64,000 nucleotides of DNA from Notospermus geniculatus (lineage: Eukaryota > Nemertea > Pilidiophora > Heteronemertea > Lineidae). The notes under the pieces were generated by a model. It had not been told where the DNA came from, did no database searches, and saw only the letters and a list, made by a program, of their open reading frames with translations. Positions 43,201-53,900 of this stretch are shown in pieces. Location: assembly GCA_002633025.1 (NCBI GenBank), contig NMRB01001708.1:1-64000 (forward strand), given 5' to 3'. The first letter of the stretch is position 1. Every line of letters begins with the position of its first letter. The translations under genes were made by a program, and so were the position numbers.

Positions 43201-45874
43201 CTGGAAGAGTGATGATGTCAAGTTACCGAATAATTACCCGATGGCCCTCAAGCGACTTGAGTCTACCGAGAGAGGATTGTTTCGAAATCAGTTGAAAGCA
43301 GAAGCCTATGCTAATACGTTCTCCAACTATGTTGAAAGAGGCTATGCCCGTAAGCTGAGCCCAGCTGAAGTGAAAGCATCGAGGTCGTCGAAACGCTGGT
43401 TCCTCCCGCACCACGCCGTAACGAACCCGAACAAGCCGAACAAATTCAGAGTTGTTTTCGATGCGGCAGCGATTTATGAAGGTGTGTCACTTAACAGTGA
43501 GTTGCTGACTGGGCCTGATTTGCTTCAAAGTTTGCCAGGAGTCCTGATGAGATTCAGAGAAGGACCAATCGCACTTACCGCCGATGTGGAATCAATGTAC
43601 CACCAGGTGCGCATTGTCGAGGAGGACCAGCCAGCTCTCAGTTTCTTATGGCGCGACTTAGACACTTCAAGACCACCAGATATTTATCAGATGCAAGTTG
43701 CCATATTTGGCGCCAAGTGTTCACCTACACTGGCCAACTACGTTCTGAGGAAAGCCGCAACTGATGCTTTGGCCGCCGATGATATCGAGGAAGCTGTACT
43801 TCGCAACTTTTATATGGACGATTTTCTGAAGGCATTTCTCGCTGTCCCCGATGCCATTCGTACACAGTCAGAGATCACTTCGCTGCTGGCCCAAGCTGGG
43901 TTTCGCCTACGAGATTGGAACAGCAACTCCCGTGAAGTCCTCGCTCAGATTCCCTCATCAGAAAGATCGTCGTCTGTCAGCCTACAGGAGAGTCAACTCC
44001 CAGCTGAGAAAGCGTTAGGGATCCTATGGGATACTGAGAGAGATGTCATTGGTTTTCGTGTTCGAGAAGTTGAAGTAACTGCGACCAAACGGGGTGTGTT
44101 GAGCAGACTGGCCATGGTATTTGACCCGCTAGGAATGGCCGCACCTGCCCTGTTATATGGCAAGCTGCTGGTCCAACGCTTGTGGCAACTCAAGATAGAT
44201 TGGGATCAAGACATTGAAGAGGAAGAATTGAAGATATGGTTGAAATTCCTGAACGAACTCCCCCTACTCGAATCGTTGCAGATCCCTCGTTACCTTGGTC
44301 TTGGTCTGCAGGAAGTCGTCGAAAGAGAGCTTCATGTATTTGGAGATGCGTCAGGGGCAGCGATGTGTGCGGTAGCGTACTGTCGTTCAACCAGTGCCGA
44401 CGGAAGTATCCATTGTTCATTCCTCATGAGTAGGAGTCGATTAGCACCGATGAAGACATTATCCATCCTCCGGCTGGAGCTCCAAGCTGCTGTTCTCGCC
44501 ATACGACTAGCAAAGAGTGTCATCAGAGAGATTACGTTCACCCCAGACGCTATAGCATACTGGTCGGATAGCCAAGTTGTCCTCGGGTACTTGAAGAATG
44601 AGAGTCGTCGCTTTCACACGTTTGTCGCTAACCGTGTCGCCGAGGTACACGACTCATCTGACCCGCAACAATGGCGACACGTGCCAGGAGAACTTAATCC
44701 CGCAGACGATGGAACTCGTGGTATTCCAGCCTCGCAGTTGTCCGCTGAGTCCAGGTGGTTCCGGGGTCCCGAATTCTTGTCCGGTCCTGCAAGTAAATTT
44801 CCCAGCAGGGTACCAGATGTATCGTTAAAAGAAGATGACCCAGAAGTGAGAGTGTTTGCTGTGGCGGTCTGCAGTGCGCCTACCGTTCCTGATGCTTCGA
44901 AGTTCTCGTCGTGGTCCCGTTACTGCAGAACCACAGCATGGGTGTACCGGTTTGCAAGGAATTTTGTTGCCAAGTATAGTCGTACACGTATCATGCCCGT
45001 CACCAATCAAGAGCTCAGAGTTGATGAGTTGGAGTTCGCCGAAAGGATGATCCTACGGGCAGCGCAGAATGCCGCATTTCCTGAGGAGATGGCAGCTTTG
45101 AAAGCAGGTAAACAGATATCTCGTAGCAGTAGCCTACTGCAGCTGAGCCCCTTTCTGGAAAATGATGTCATGAAGGTTGCAGGCCGTTTGAGGAACGCCC
45201 CACTGTCTGAAAATGCAAAGTACCCGACCTTGTTGCCTCGAAGTCATGATGTCACTCGATTGTTGGTCACGGCTTGTCACAAGAGACTGATGCATGTTGG
45301 TGTTGAGCACACGTTAAATGAGCTCCGCCAGACCTATTGGATTCCAAGAGCTAGATCAACTGTGAAGAAGATCCTGAGAGATTGTCAGTTCTGCCGAAAA
45401 AGACGCGTGAAGCCAGAGACCCAACTTATGGCTGATCTGCCATCAGCACGTTTCGACATGTCAGGAGCGTTCGCCACCTCGGGACTAGACTACTTCGGTC
45501 CCATGCATGTGAAGAACCTGCGAAAGATCGAGAAGAGATGGGGTCTTCTTGTAACGTGTATGTCAACTCGAGCCATCCATCTCGAGCTGGCTCCTTCGCT
45601 CGATACCGACAGCTTCTTGCTGGCCCTGAGACGCTTTATTGCCCGTCGAGGCAAGCCAAAGGACATCTACTCGGATAACGGTTCAAATTTCACCGCAGGG
45701 GAGAAAGAATTACGCACTGCTGTAGATGCCTTCAATCAACACCACATCGAAGCGGAACTCTCGCAGATGCAAATCCAGTGGCACTTCAACCCCCCTGCTG
45801 CCAGCCACATGGGGGGGCATATGGGAGCGACTTGTCGGCTCTGTCAAGCGAACGCTCAAGGCTGCCATTGGTAA
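40217..45874 (+). CDS. BEL/Pao gag-pol polyprotein, interrupted before its end
   Basis: 1885 codons from ATG 40217. Order: coiled-coil-like N-terminus; 13 tandem 13-residue repeats (about 160-326); gag region of DUF1759 type (about 397-600); two zinc knuckles (CYVCKQAHKVEDC near 631, CFLCLRPGHRSRDC near 665); an A17-type aspartic protease with LLDPGSQTS near 780; reverse transcriptase with FYMDDF near 1198; RNase H acidic residues in VFGDASG, LELQAA and WSDSQ; integrase HHCC finger and core aspartates in GLDYFGP and SDNGSNF. The frame is lost in a seven-G run at 45811-45817, just before the position of the third catalytic acid of the integrase, and stops at 45874. The protease has DPG where DSG/DTG is usual. 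The remainder is in the next frame. Confidence 0.93.
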   Translation: MAAKQNRANKKRKFTLACNRLELLIDSWGSRTSAQRMLLDIDTAFDDVIEANEAVEREEGIHTEDYVAEIERRHCQMWDKTRAYLVQRAGETDSASSVMSSNTSATARSRISFKEAEINLKLKELKLKQQMLKLEQEKAEMVYETDMADYNPVSVRPMRSIPGIVPQGGPVTSIPGIVPQGGPVTSIPGIVPQGGPVTSIPGIVPQGGPVTSIPGIVPQGGPVTSIPGIVPQGGPVTSIPGIVPQGGPVTSIPGIVPQGGPVTSIPGIVPQGGPVTSIPGIVPQGGPVTSIPGIVPQGGPVTSIPGIVPQGGPVTSIPGIVPQGGPMCEIERQSMMDGVEKVHEWIASLDHAEVEQPGYEVNPLEEVGEQMQIVTEAVPSPTVPKVEPRVDQAPTQPVQFSLFQKSIPKIPLPKFSGKTLEWPRWYELFKALVHDQPSLSNTERMTHLQSSVTGIAEQTIAGMLFDGELYPLALQTLKDRFGREGDVVQASLGSVFTLPAMNQLELASLERFQATLHCAVTTLVKLNYIGDVNSAENLRRLVLKLPPELRREWGKEATELHPRRPTLQDFDNWLEKQVRITLNCPPPGSSRKKSAQSNADRRTGGVLSSLVTGAVQEGKGVKPPPPPQSPCYVCKQAHKVEDCPKLKSVDPSERAKMIAENKLCFLCLRPGHRSRDCRSKKPCGIEGCHGRHHTLLHGSARVYPPRQIQNTTVDNSSSGSTLNAGAPAFENRTYVENPTDIRSTYLSQRVDTPATPGEVALQVVPVAIVGSKGQIRTFALLDPGSQTSLCSTQLQERLGITGSRESLSIGTVAGLGQQRQLSKFAIEVTPQGYGSTRKTISVDEVWSVPDLKLHVPRLNLQAVPLHHLQDIQVEYPSVAQVELLLGANVNEAIVQHEARVGKPSEPIAVRTDFGWALSGRMAAKSSLADRHVHVTQVERTMEERLEESVSNWWATESFGTKHESQVSLSREDRRAVHILEQSTKRIGVQYETGLLWKSDDVKLPNNYPMALKRLESTERGLFRNQLKAEAYANTFSNYVERGYARKLSPAEVKASRSSKRWFLPHHAVTNPNKPNKFRVVFDAAAIYEGVSLNSELLTGPDLLQSLPGVLMRFREGPIALTADVESMYHQVRIVEEDQPALSFLWRDLDTSRPPDIYQMQVAIFGAKCSPTLANYVLRKAATDALAADDIEEAVLRNFYMDDFLKAFLAVPDAIRTQSEITSLLAQAGFRLRDWNSNSREVLAQIPSSERSSSVSLQESQLPAEKALGILWDTERDVIGFRVREVEVTATKRGVLSRLAMVFDPLGMAAPALLYGKLLVQRLWQLKIDWDQDIEEEELKIWLKFLNELPLLESLQIPRYLGLGLQEVVERELHVFGDASGAAMCAVAYCRSTSADGSIHCSFLMSRSRLAPMKTLSILRLELQAAVLAIRLAKSVIREITFTPDAIAYWSDSQVVLGYLKNESRRFHTFVANRVAEVHDSSDPQQWRHVPGELNPADDGTRGIPASQLSAESRWFRGPEFLSGPASKFPSRVPDVSLKEDDPEVRVFAVAVCSAPTVPDASKFSSWSRYCRTTAWVYRFARNFVAKYSRTRIMPVTNQELRVDELEFAERMILRAAQNAAFPEEMAALKAGKQISRSSSLLQLSPFLENDVMKVAGRLRNAPLSENAKYPTLLPRSHDVTRLLVTACHKRLMHVGVEHTLNELRQTYWIPRARSTVKKILRDCQFCRKRRVKPETQLMADLPSARFDMSGAFATSGLDYFGPMHVKNLRKIEKRWGLLVTCMSTRAIHLELAPSLDTDSFLLALRRFIARRGKPKDIYSDNGSNFTAGEKELRTAVDAFNQHHIEAELSQMQIQWHFNPPAASHMGGHMGATCRLCQANAQGCHW
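40694..41194 (+). repeat. Coding minisatellite, 13 units of 39 bp
   Basis: Unit encodes SIPGIVPQGGPVT. Units are almost identical in DNA; only the last shows clear substitutions. The 39-bp period keeps frame, and the antisense strand is also open through the array, which is a by-product. Confidence 0.95.
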
Positions 45875-46367
45875 CCATGTTGTCAAAGAGGAAGTTCTAC
45901 ACACCATGCTGGTTGAAGTGGAATACGTCTTAAACAGCCGACCGATTACCCATGTCTCAGATTCGTCACAGGATGTCGAAGCGCTTACCCCGAACCACCT
46001 GCTGTTGGGGAAAGCTCACGCCGCACTTCCACCAGGAGTTTTCGTCGATAGAGATATCTACTTGAAACGATGGCGTCAAGCACAGATTCTAACAGACCAA
46101 TTCTGGTATCGGTGGATCCGGGAGTACGTCCCTCTACTTGCTCAACGACAGAAGTGGAATCAGGCTCGTCGTAACCTTGAGCCTGGTGATGTTGTACTAA
46201 TCACAGAGGACAACACCCCAAGAGGAGTTTGGCCCTTGGCCAGAGTCGTCCGAGTATTCTCTGGTCCGGATGGATACGTACGAAGCGCCGAAGTGAAGAC
46301 GAGCCGTGGAGTATTGCGCCGTCCAATCGCGAAATTGTGCCTTCTTGAAGCGCAACAGAAGGGTTAA
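45818..46367 (+). pseudogene. BEL/Pao integrase tail and DUF5641, shifted frame
   Basis: Coding continues here in the frame next to that of the main polyprotein. It contains the end of the integrase core, including its expected glutamate, and a DUF5641-type C-terminal domain with NSRPITH, LTPNHLLLG, RWRQAQ and PGDVVLITEDN, ending at a stop at 46367. A one-base length difference in the 45811-45817 G run is the only break seen. It may be a real mutation or a sequencing error. Confidence 0.85.
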
Positions 46368-46845
46368 TTCTAAGTTGGATTATGTGACAGTCTTCGCTTG
46401 TTATAGCGTCGTTTTTCTTGGACTTGCATTTCTGGCCTCGTGCCCAGTTGTTCATTTGATTTGGACTTTCATATCTGGCCTCGTGCCCTTTTATTGCTTT
46501 GGACTTTCATTCGAGTCGCTATAGATCTTATGCCACCATTCTGATGGACGTTTTGAATTTTTGTGGACTGTTCTGCGCGTGGATCTAGACTGTTCCTTGT
46601 GATTAGTGATCGCGTTTCATTCTTTGGACTGTTCGAGTTGGGATATTTGCTGCTAGCATACAATTCTTCACTGGAAGGAGACTTTTCCGTTCGTGGTTGA
46701 GTTTAGCCGTACGAGTAATTCTTATTGACGTCTACTTTGGAATACTTTCTTAAAGGAGAGATTCTTCTAATATCGGGTTTATACTGAGTGAGTTAATCCG
46801 TGATAGTTGAAAGGTTTAAGATTTGTAGTAAAGCTCATTCTGGCT

Positions 46846-46858
46846 TTTGGGGGGAGGA
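46846..46858 (+). other. Polypurine tract of BEL/Pao element
   Basis: TTTGGGGGGAGGA immediately before the right LTR; the expected plus-strand primer site. Confidence 0.75.
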
Positions 46859-47023
46859 TGTTGAAGACAGAAAGTGTCTCTTCGGTTGTTTCCCGGCACG
46901 TCCGGAGCTGTATTCGTCTGTCGACGACCACAACGAAAACGAATAAAATAAGAACACGAAAATCGTACAATTTCGTCCGTTTTCTTACCAAAATTACAGT
47001 CAACTCGACAAATATCGACAACA
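46859..47023 (+). repeat. Right LTR of BEL/Pao element
   Basis: 165 bp, read as identical to 39998-40162, followed by the CTTGC target duplication at 47024-47028. Confidence 0.93.
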
Positions 47024-47275
47024 CTTGCATCTATGGAGCCAACCCCCGACGAACTAGGTGCAGTATCCAGATTGACTCTGCAAACGCTTATTGAGGGAGG
47101 AGGGCCAGAGAACCAACCAGCGCCGTTACTCCTCTGCTGGAAATGTTGAAACGTTTTCAATTGACTGATGCATTACCTGATCATTGAGCGAACACTTTGT
47201 GAGGAGCAGGGTCATCGCCCTCTGAACTGCGGACAACTGCATACATCTGCAGTGTAATATTATACTATAGATAAG

Positions 47276-47456
47276 GGCAATAGGAGCTGTCAGCGAGTTG
47301 ACCACTAGGTGTCACTAGGGCCCAATTCAATGCATCTAGCGGACCCAGTCATTATCGATCGAGCAGCGATCATAATAGATTTCCTGTACATTTGGTCCGC
47401 TAAGACTGTGCTGCCATCTGTTAGCAATATGCGCGGCTGACTGCTCCTATTGGCCC
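47276..47456. mobile_element. 180-bp MITE within the DUF6589 gene
   Basis: CAATAGGAGCTGTCAGC on the left and GACTGCTCCTATTG on the right are inverted, and both arms carry AGCGGA/TCCGCT words inside. On the minus strand it follows a coding-looking segment (47530-47457, beginning CPFLIQLLMTV after a good acceptor) and precedes another (LSAVQRAMTLLLTKCS), so it seems to have landed in or beside an exon. Confidence 0.55.
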
Positions 47457-47933
47457 CACATCCTGGCGAACCCCATCCTTGAAATGCCCCTTGGTGACCG
47501 TCATCAACAGTTGGATTAGAAATGGACACCTGAAATAACATACCGGTAATCAAATAAAATTTCTTTCATGAAATGATTTTTTTCCACAACAAACTGTGCC
47601 AAGGCCGAAAACATCACAAACTGTTCCATTCATAACCTTTCATCTTTATTGATTCTATATGAAAGTAAAGGAAAGGTCCAAGGGCCATGCACTCACTTAC
47701 AAATAATGAACTTATTGTAGCACCCTGCTACATCAAAAAGAATGTTGTTACCTAGCAAGAACACAATCCCAACACCCCCAGAAAAGCGTGTGTGAACAGT
47801 TTAAATGGCTGAGAGTGGGAAAAAAACGGAAACTGGTTTACACATGCCATACAATAATGATGATGAATTATGATGATGATATGATGATACTCTGTGATTC
47901 ATTCATATTCACATGTTAAGAAAAGGATCATAC

Positions 47934-50900
47934 CTTTGTTCCATTTCTTCTATACATCTATCCATAATCGTTCCATCGATGAGTTCATCGACTGACTTCC
48001 TTTGCCGCAGGATGGAAGGATCATTTACTGAGCAGAGGGCTTTGAGCTGTTCGTCTAACTCAAGAAGAATCTTGGCATAGTGTTGCTCAGAGCCCTCACA
48101 CCATTTATGGTATCTGTCAATCCTTCCAACCAGCGGCAAAGGAACGGACTCGAAGTTTGACTTTACGATGCTGCATGCAGCTGATTCATCTCTTGGACTT
48201 TGACGCTCGAAGTTAATCCCGTCGCAATATCCATGGTCAAAGAGTTGAGGGTGTGATGACTGTTGTCGCAAGGGGTTAGTGCAATATAAATGGTCCCCAT
48301 TTTCTGAAAGGAGAGCTGACAGTCAGTGACCATCCATCCATATTATAAGTTCAGTTAGGTTAGGAGTTAAAACAATGAATTTTAGTTCAGACCCATTTGC
48401 AGTTGGTCAAGAGTATTTTCTGTAAGGCACTGAGTTCATTAAGAATTGTGCATGAATGAAGTTCAATGGGTTCTCTCCACAGCGGATAGACTTGACCATC
48501 AGAGCTCTCACAACACCTTGGCTGACACACCAGGGGTCAGAACCGTTTTGGAATCAGAAAAGATCAGACATGATATTTAAATAACAACCAGATTTAAAGT
48601 ATAAATTCATAATTGAATTCTCTGTCAAGGATGCATATTCATTAGGAGCCTATTAGGACTTTCAGTTTACTAAATATCATTGACATTTGTTCATGCCGTG
48701 GTGCACAGTATGTAGCATTAGTGAACACAGATGAATGGTATCCATCTATGTATCTTACCTATGTCCTCGCCAGTAGACAGGTGTCCTTTACAACCGCTAC
48801 TCATTTCACATTGTGGCCTCTGTGGATGGTGCTCAGGCAGTTGCATTTCTGAAAATTATGAGACACATCATATTCCCTGATTAGGACAACATTCAAAATA
48901 TATGTATGCATCCAACTAGGATATGGGTGCTAGCCCCTTGGTGATAGTCACATTCTCCATACCAAGCATTCAATTGAATCATTAAATCAGATGAAGCCAA
49001 AGGAGTGACACAAGCGAGGTTCTAGATCTTTCACTCTACAGGAAATAACTTTCTATGTAGACTTGATATTTCTCACCTTTGTCATGTTCATTATTATTGA
49101 AATTCAAGCATTTCTTTGCTCCGACTTTGTTGCTGTTGCTGTTGCTTTCACATGACTCGGAGAATCTGAAGTAAAAGAAATTAAATCACGATTAGAGAGC
49201 AGAAAACAAATTACATTTATACTGATAAATCATTTTATATCTATGATCATTCCAACTCTGAGGGAACACAACTTGTTGTCTTTGGGGCTTTCTCTCCAAG
49301 TTGACAGAATTTGAAATGAAATGGTCCATGGACCATGTGCTCACCCGTTTGGACATACGGTACATATAGTGTAATGACAGAGAGAGGTTCATGTCAGTTA
49401 ATGAGCAATCTTGGTCAAGTCATTCCCAAGTGGACTTCAATGACCGGGTTCAATGACTGTTGGGTTATGCCACCTGGCGGCCATATTGGATGTCCGATCG
49501 GGCTAAAACTTCATATGCACATAAAGGTCATCTAGAGGGAGCCACATAGCACATTTGAGCGCTCTGGGTCAAGTCGTTCCTGAGTTATAGCACATTTGAT
49601 GATTTTCGGGTTACGCCACCTGGTGGCCATATTGGATGTTTGATCAGGCTGAAATTTGACGTGCTTGTAAAGGTCACCTAGAGGGAGGTAAATATGAAGT
49701 TTGAGCACTCTGGGTCAAGCCGTTCATGAGTTATAGCACTTGGATGATTTTCAGGATACACCACCTGGCAGCCATATTGGATGTCCGATTGGACCAAAAC
49801 TCAGTATTTTTGAAGGTAGCCCTCTAATACATGTTTATGCAAGATATGAAGATGCTCGGTGAAATAATGAAGAACCGTGGCAGGTTCGTTACTTTTCTTG
49901 AACTTTGACCTCTGTGACTTTGAAAATTGTGTCAAATCAAAAACCCGGGTGATATGTCATGTATCCTCATCAGATGTACCTACGATAAAAATTTGGTGAT
50001 GATCCGATCAACGGTTAAGGCGAAACTGCACTTTAAAGGTTTTCGGTTTATCCCCCCTGGTGGCCAAGTTAGGAATCAGATCGGACCGAAACTTGGTGTC
50101 TGAGGTCATCTGACCTAGGGGCACATATGTGTGAAGTTTGAAGTCAATAGCTCCAGTCGTTCACCATCAGTTTCCAAACAGGATGTATGTAGTGTAGTTC
50201 ATTGAATAGCCACTAGATGGCTCCATTTGAAATGGACAAAAAGTGCAATAACTAACTTATTATTCGACGGATCATCACCAAATTTGTATCATAGGTACAT
50301 CTAATGCAGATACATGATATATTGTACGGGTTTTCAAGTTGAACAACGTTTATCGGTCACACAGGTCAAAGTTCCATTTTCCAAAATGGCTGCCTGGCAG
50401 CGGTCTGTGAAGTCCGATCATGCTGAAATTTGCTGTACAAATGAAGGCTACAAAGATACATACTTGTTCAAGTTCAGAACATTCCAGCTGCAGTAGTTAA
50501 CTAGCTATGGACCAATGCTCAATTTCCAAGATAGCCACCTGGTGGCCATATTTGAAGTCCGATCGGGCCGAAATCCGCCACAGACATAGAGGGTACCTAG
50601 ATACATCATCACACCTAATTTGAACAATCCAGGACAAATAGCCACGAAACATGCCACCCAACAATGATATTTCGAACTTTGACCTCTGTGACCTTGAAAA
50701 TTACATCAAATCAAAAACCCGGGTGATATGTCGTGTATCCTCATCAGATGTACCTACGATAAAAATTTGGTGACGATCCGATCAACGGTTAAGGTGAAAC
50801 TGCACTTTAAAGGTTTTCGGTTTGTCCCCCCCTGGTGGCCAAGCCAGGAATCAGATCGGACCGAAACATGGTGTCTGAGGTAATCTGACCAAGGGGCACA

Positions 50901-53900
50901 TATGTGTGAAGTTTGAAGTCAATAGCTCCAGTGGTTCACCATGAGTTTCCAAACAGGATAGATATACTGTAGTTCATTATATAGTCACTAGATGGCTCCA
51001 TTTGAAACATACAAAAAGTACAATAACAAACTTATTATTTGACGGATCGTCACCAAATTTGTATCATGGGTACATCTAATGAAGACACATGACATATTAT
51101 ACGGGTTTTCAAGTTGAACCACCTTTATCGGTCACACGGGTCAAAGTTCCGTTTTCCAAAATGGCTGCCTGGCAACGGTCTATGACGTCCGATCCCGCTG
51201 AAATTTGCTGTACACATGAAGGCTACAAAGATACATACTTGTTTAAGTTCAGAACATTCTAGCTCCAGTAGTTAACGAGCTATGGGCCAACGCCCCATTT
51301 CCAAGATAGCCACCTGGTGGCCATATTTGAAGTCCGATCGGACCGAAATTCGCCACATACATAGAGGGCACCTAGATACATCATCACACCTAATTTGAAC
51401 AATCCAGGACAAATAGCCACGAAACGTGCCGCCCAACAATGAAATTTCGAACTTTGACCTCTGTGACCTTGAAAATTACGTCAAATCAAAAACCCGGGTA
51501 ATATGTCGTGTATTCTCATCAGATGTACCTACGATAAAAATTTGGTGATGATCCGATCAACGGTTAAGGCGAAACTGCACTTTAAAGGTTTTCGGTTAAG
51601 CCCCCCTGGTGGCCGACCCAGGAATCAGATCGGACCGAAACTTGGTGTCTGAGGTCATCTGACCTAGGGGCACATATGTACCAAGTTTGGTGTCAATAGG
51701 TCCAGCGGTTACGAAACGTGCCCTGCTAACAGACTACGACGGACGACGACGGACACCGCGTGACGACTATAGCTCACGGGTGAGCTAAAAAGGGTGTCAG
51801 GGCTTGGTCAGGGAGGTCGTTGGTGACCACCCTGTGCACAAAAGGGTTAAGTGGAAAGTTTTTGGGACATTCCTGTGGTATTGCAGACAAATTTAATCAA
51901 TTTTCTACTCACATGCATGTATCCGTCTCAGTTGTGTATGGGGAAGATGAAATTGTTTGTTTCTTACTCAACATGCTCAATTCTGACCTGGAATAAAACA
52001 ATGTATTTCAACATCAATTCAAAACCTGGTGTTGAAATGTGTTTTGTAGGTTTCTGTGCAGATGCTGCGCAATTGGCCTCGGTTGGCAATGTATCTATGT
52101 TACGACATACGAGAAAGAATTCAAACCACCCAGGCAGGTGGAGCTCACTGAGTATCCCTGATGGAAACCTAAACATCGTATGGAGGACTCTAGATGATGA
52201 CATGTGTGGAAAAAATTGGCACTGCATGCTACAAAGTGTTCCATAAACGTCCAACTTACCTATCAGGTGTTTCGACAGCTTCAATCTTACGCTTGCTACC
52301 TTGATCGTCAGCACTTTCCTCATTGGTATCAGCTGGCCCATATTTTGAAAGAAGAGTTGACAATCATGCAATGCCAATTCGCACACACAAGTCCACATGA
52401 TCTTCTATTCTTTGTCCATGTTTGAATTATGAATGGACACTCCCAGAACAATGCAACAACTATCCCCTACACTGGTGAAAATGTGTGGAGAGAACACAGA
52501 TGCATATTGGTATCTTACCTACGTCCTGCCCAATAGACAGATTTCCTCCACAACCACTACCCCTCCTACTTGGTGGCCAGTGTCGATGGAGCTCAGGCGG
52601 TGGCAGTCCTGATTCTGTCTCAGGTGCATAGGCGCTGCGTATACAGGAGGTTGACTTTGTGCTAGATTCTGGAAGATTCCTGAAAGACAAACAATACCTT
52701 TGAATGTGTCAATCAACTAGACGAGCAGACTCTAGACTTCAGCATTGACCTTCAGATTAGTGGCCGTAATGTCAGCCATCAGGGTAAACTGTGAGACCTC
52801 AGTTTATGTTTTTGGAGACGACCTCAGAAGGCAAATACCCGTAAGGGCCACAACGTCTTGATGATGATGATGATGATGAAACCACTCACTTAGTAGAATT
52901 CGGCTTTGGCATCTCAGATAAAGAGTAGGCGTGCACAGGGGGTTGCTCGGTGGGCATGGTTGTCTTCTTGCTTGATTCTGGCCTGGAAAATAAAACTAAT
53001 TATTCAACAACAGGTGAGTTCATTCAACTTCAGATATTCTGATTTCACTTCATACCAAACACGGCCTATCTAAATCCAAAACCAAATGGTTGGATAGATG
53101 AAGGATGAAGTTGATGGCTTTTGCATAAAACACCTTTTGACAAAAGAAGTCACCATCCACAGGAGACTAATTGATCTATCTCATTCAGATCAACTCACCT
53201 ATCAGGGGTCTGAATGGCTGCAACCTTTCGCTTCCAACTAGTTTCAGTTGTATGTCCAGTTGTGGTTTCAGGTAGCACTGAAATGTGAAACAAAACAAAT
53301 TTCACAACCAGTTTGAAGGTTAGGGTAACAGTCAGTAGGTACCGGTAGGGTGACTGTCGAATAGGCAGGACATAGGACATCAAACCATTCTTACCTAGGT
53401 TGTCACTTGGAATATTACCAGGCTGAGGACTGTTGTCCTGAGGAAGACTCAATAGTGTTCTATCCATCTTTGGTCTGGATGCGTTTGGTTGTGCGCTATT
53501 CATGGCATCATGTACTTTTCCTGTCACTGGCACTGGCACTGGCAGTTTAACTGGAATAAAAACCAGACTAACTCTCAAATTTCCAACTCCGTCTAAATGT
53601 CTGTGAGTGTTATACTTAGTGATGAGAGTCGGACCTAGATTTACCTCTAAATGTTTGCTTACGCATCCCAATCATTTACAGACAGCTGCTGGAGTGATCA
53701 ATCAATAAATTCACCAGTAGCCTACCAATCTCTGTTCTCATGGTTCTGCAAAATTTACACTGAAACAGGCAACTCCATTCTTTCTTTTCAAATGGCACTG
53801 AAACGTGGGCCGGGAGGGGGAATAAGGACTGAAGTGAGGAACTTGTGATTCTCAGGGTTGTTGGCACCAACACCATACTTGAACTCTCCTACGTACCAGA

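Larger units (their letters stand above)
39998..47023 (+). mobile_element. BEL/Pao LTR retrotransposon, complete
   Basis: 7026 bp, bounded by two 165-bp LTRs that read identical by eye and begin TGTTG and end CAACA. The target duplication is CTTGC at 39993-39997 and 47024-47028. A purine-rich tract sits against the right LTR. One long frame covers gag to integrase; a one-base length change in a G run separates the integrase end. Identical LTRs point to a recent insertion. The site is inside what reads as an exon of the minus-strand DUF6589 gene. Confidence 0.95.
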
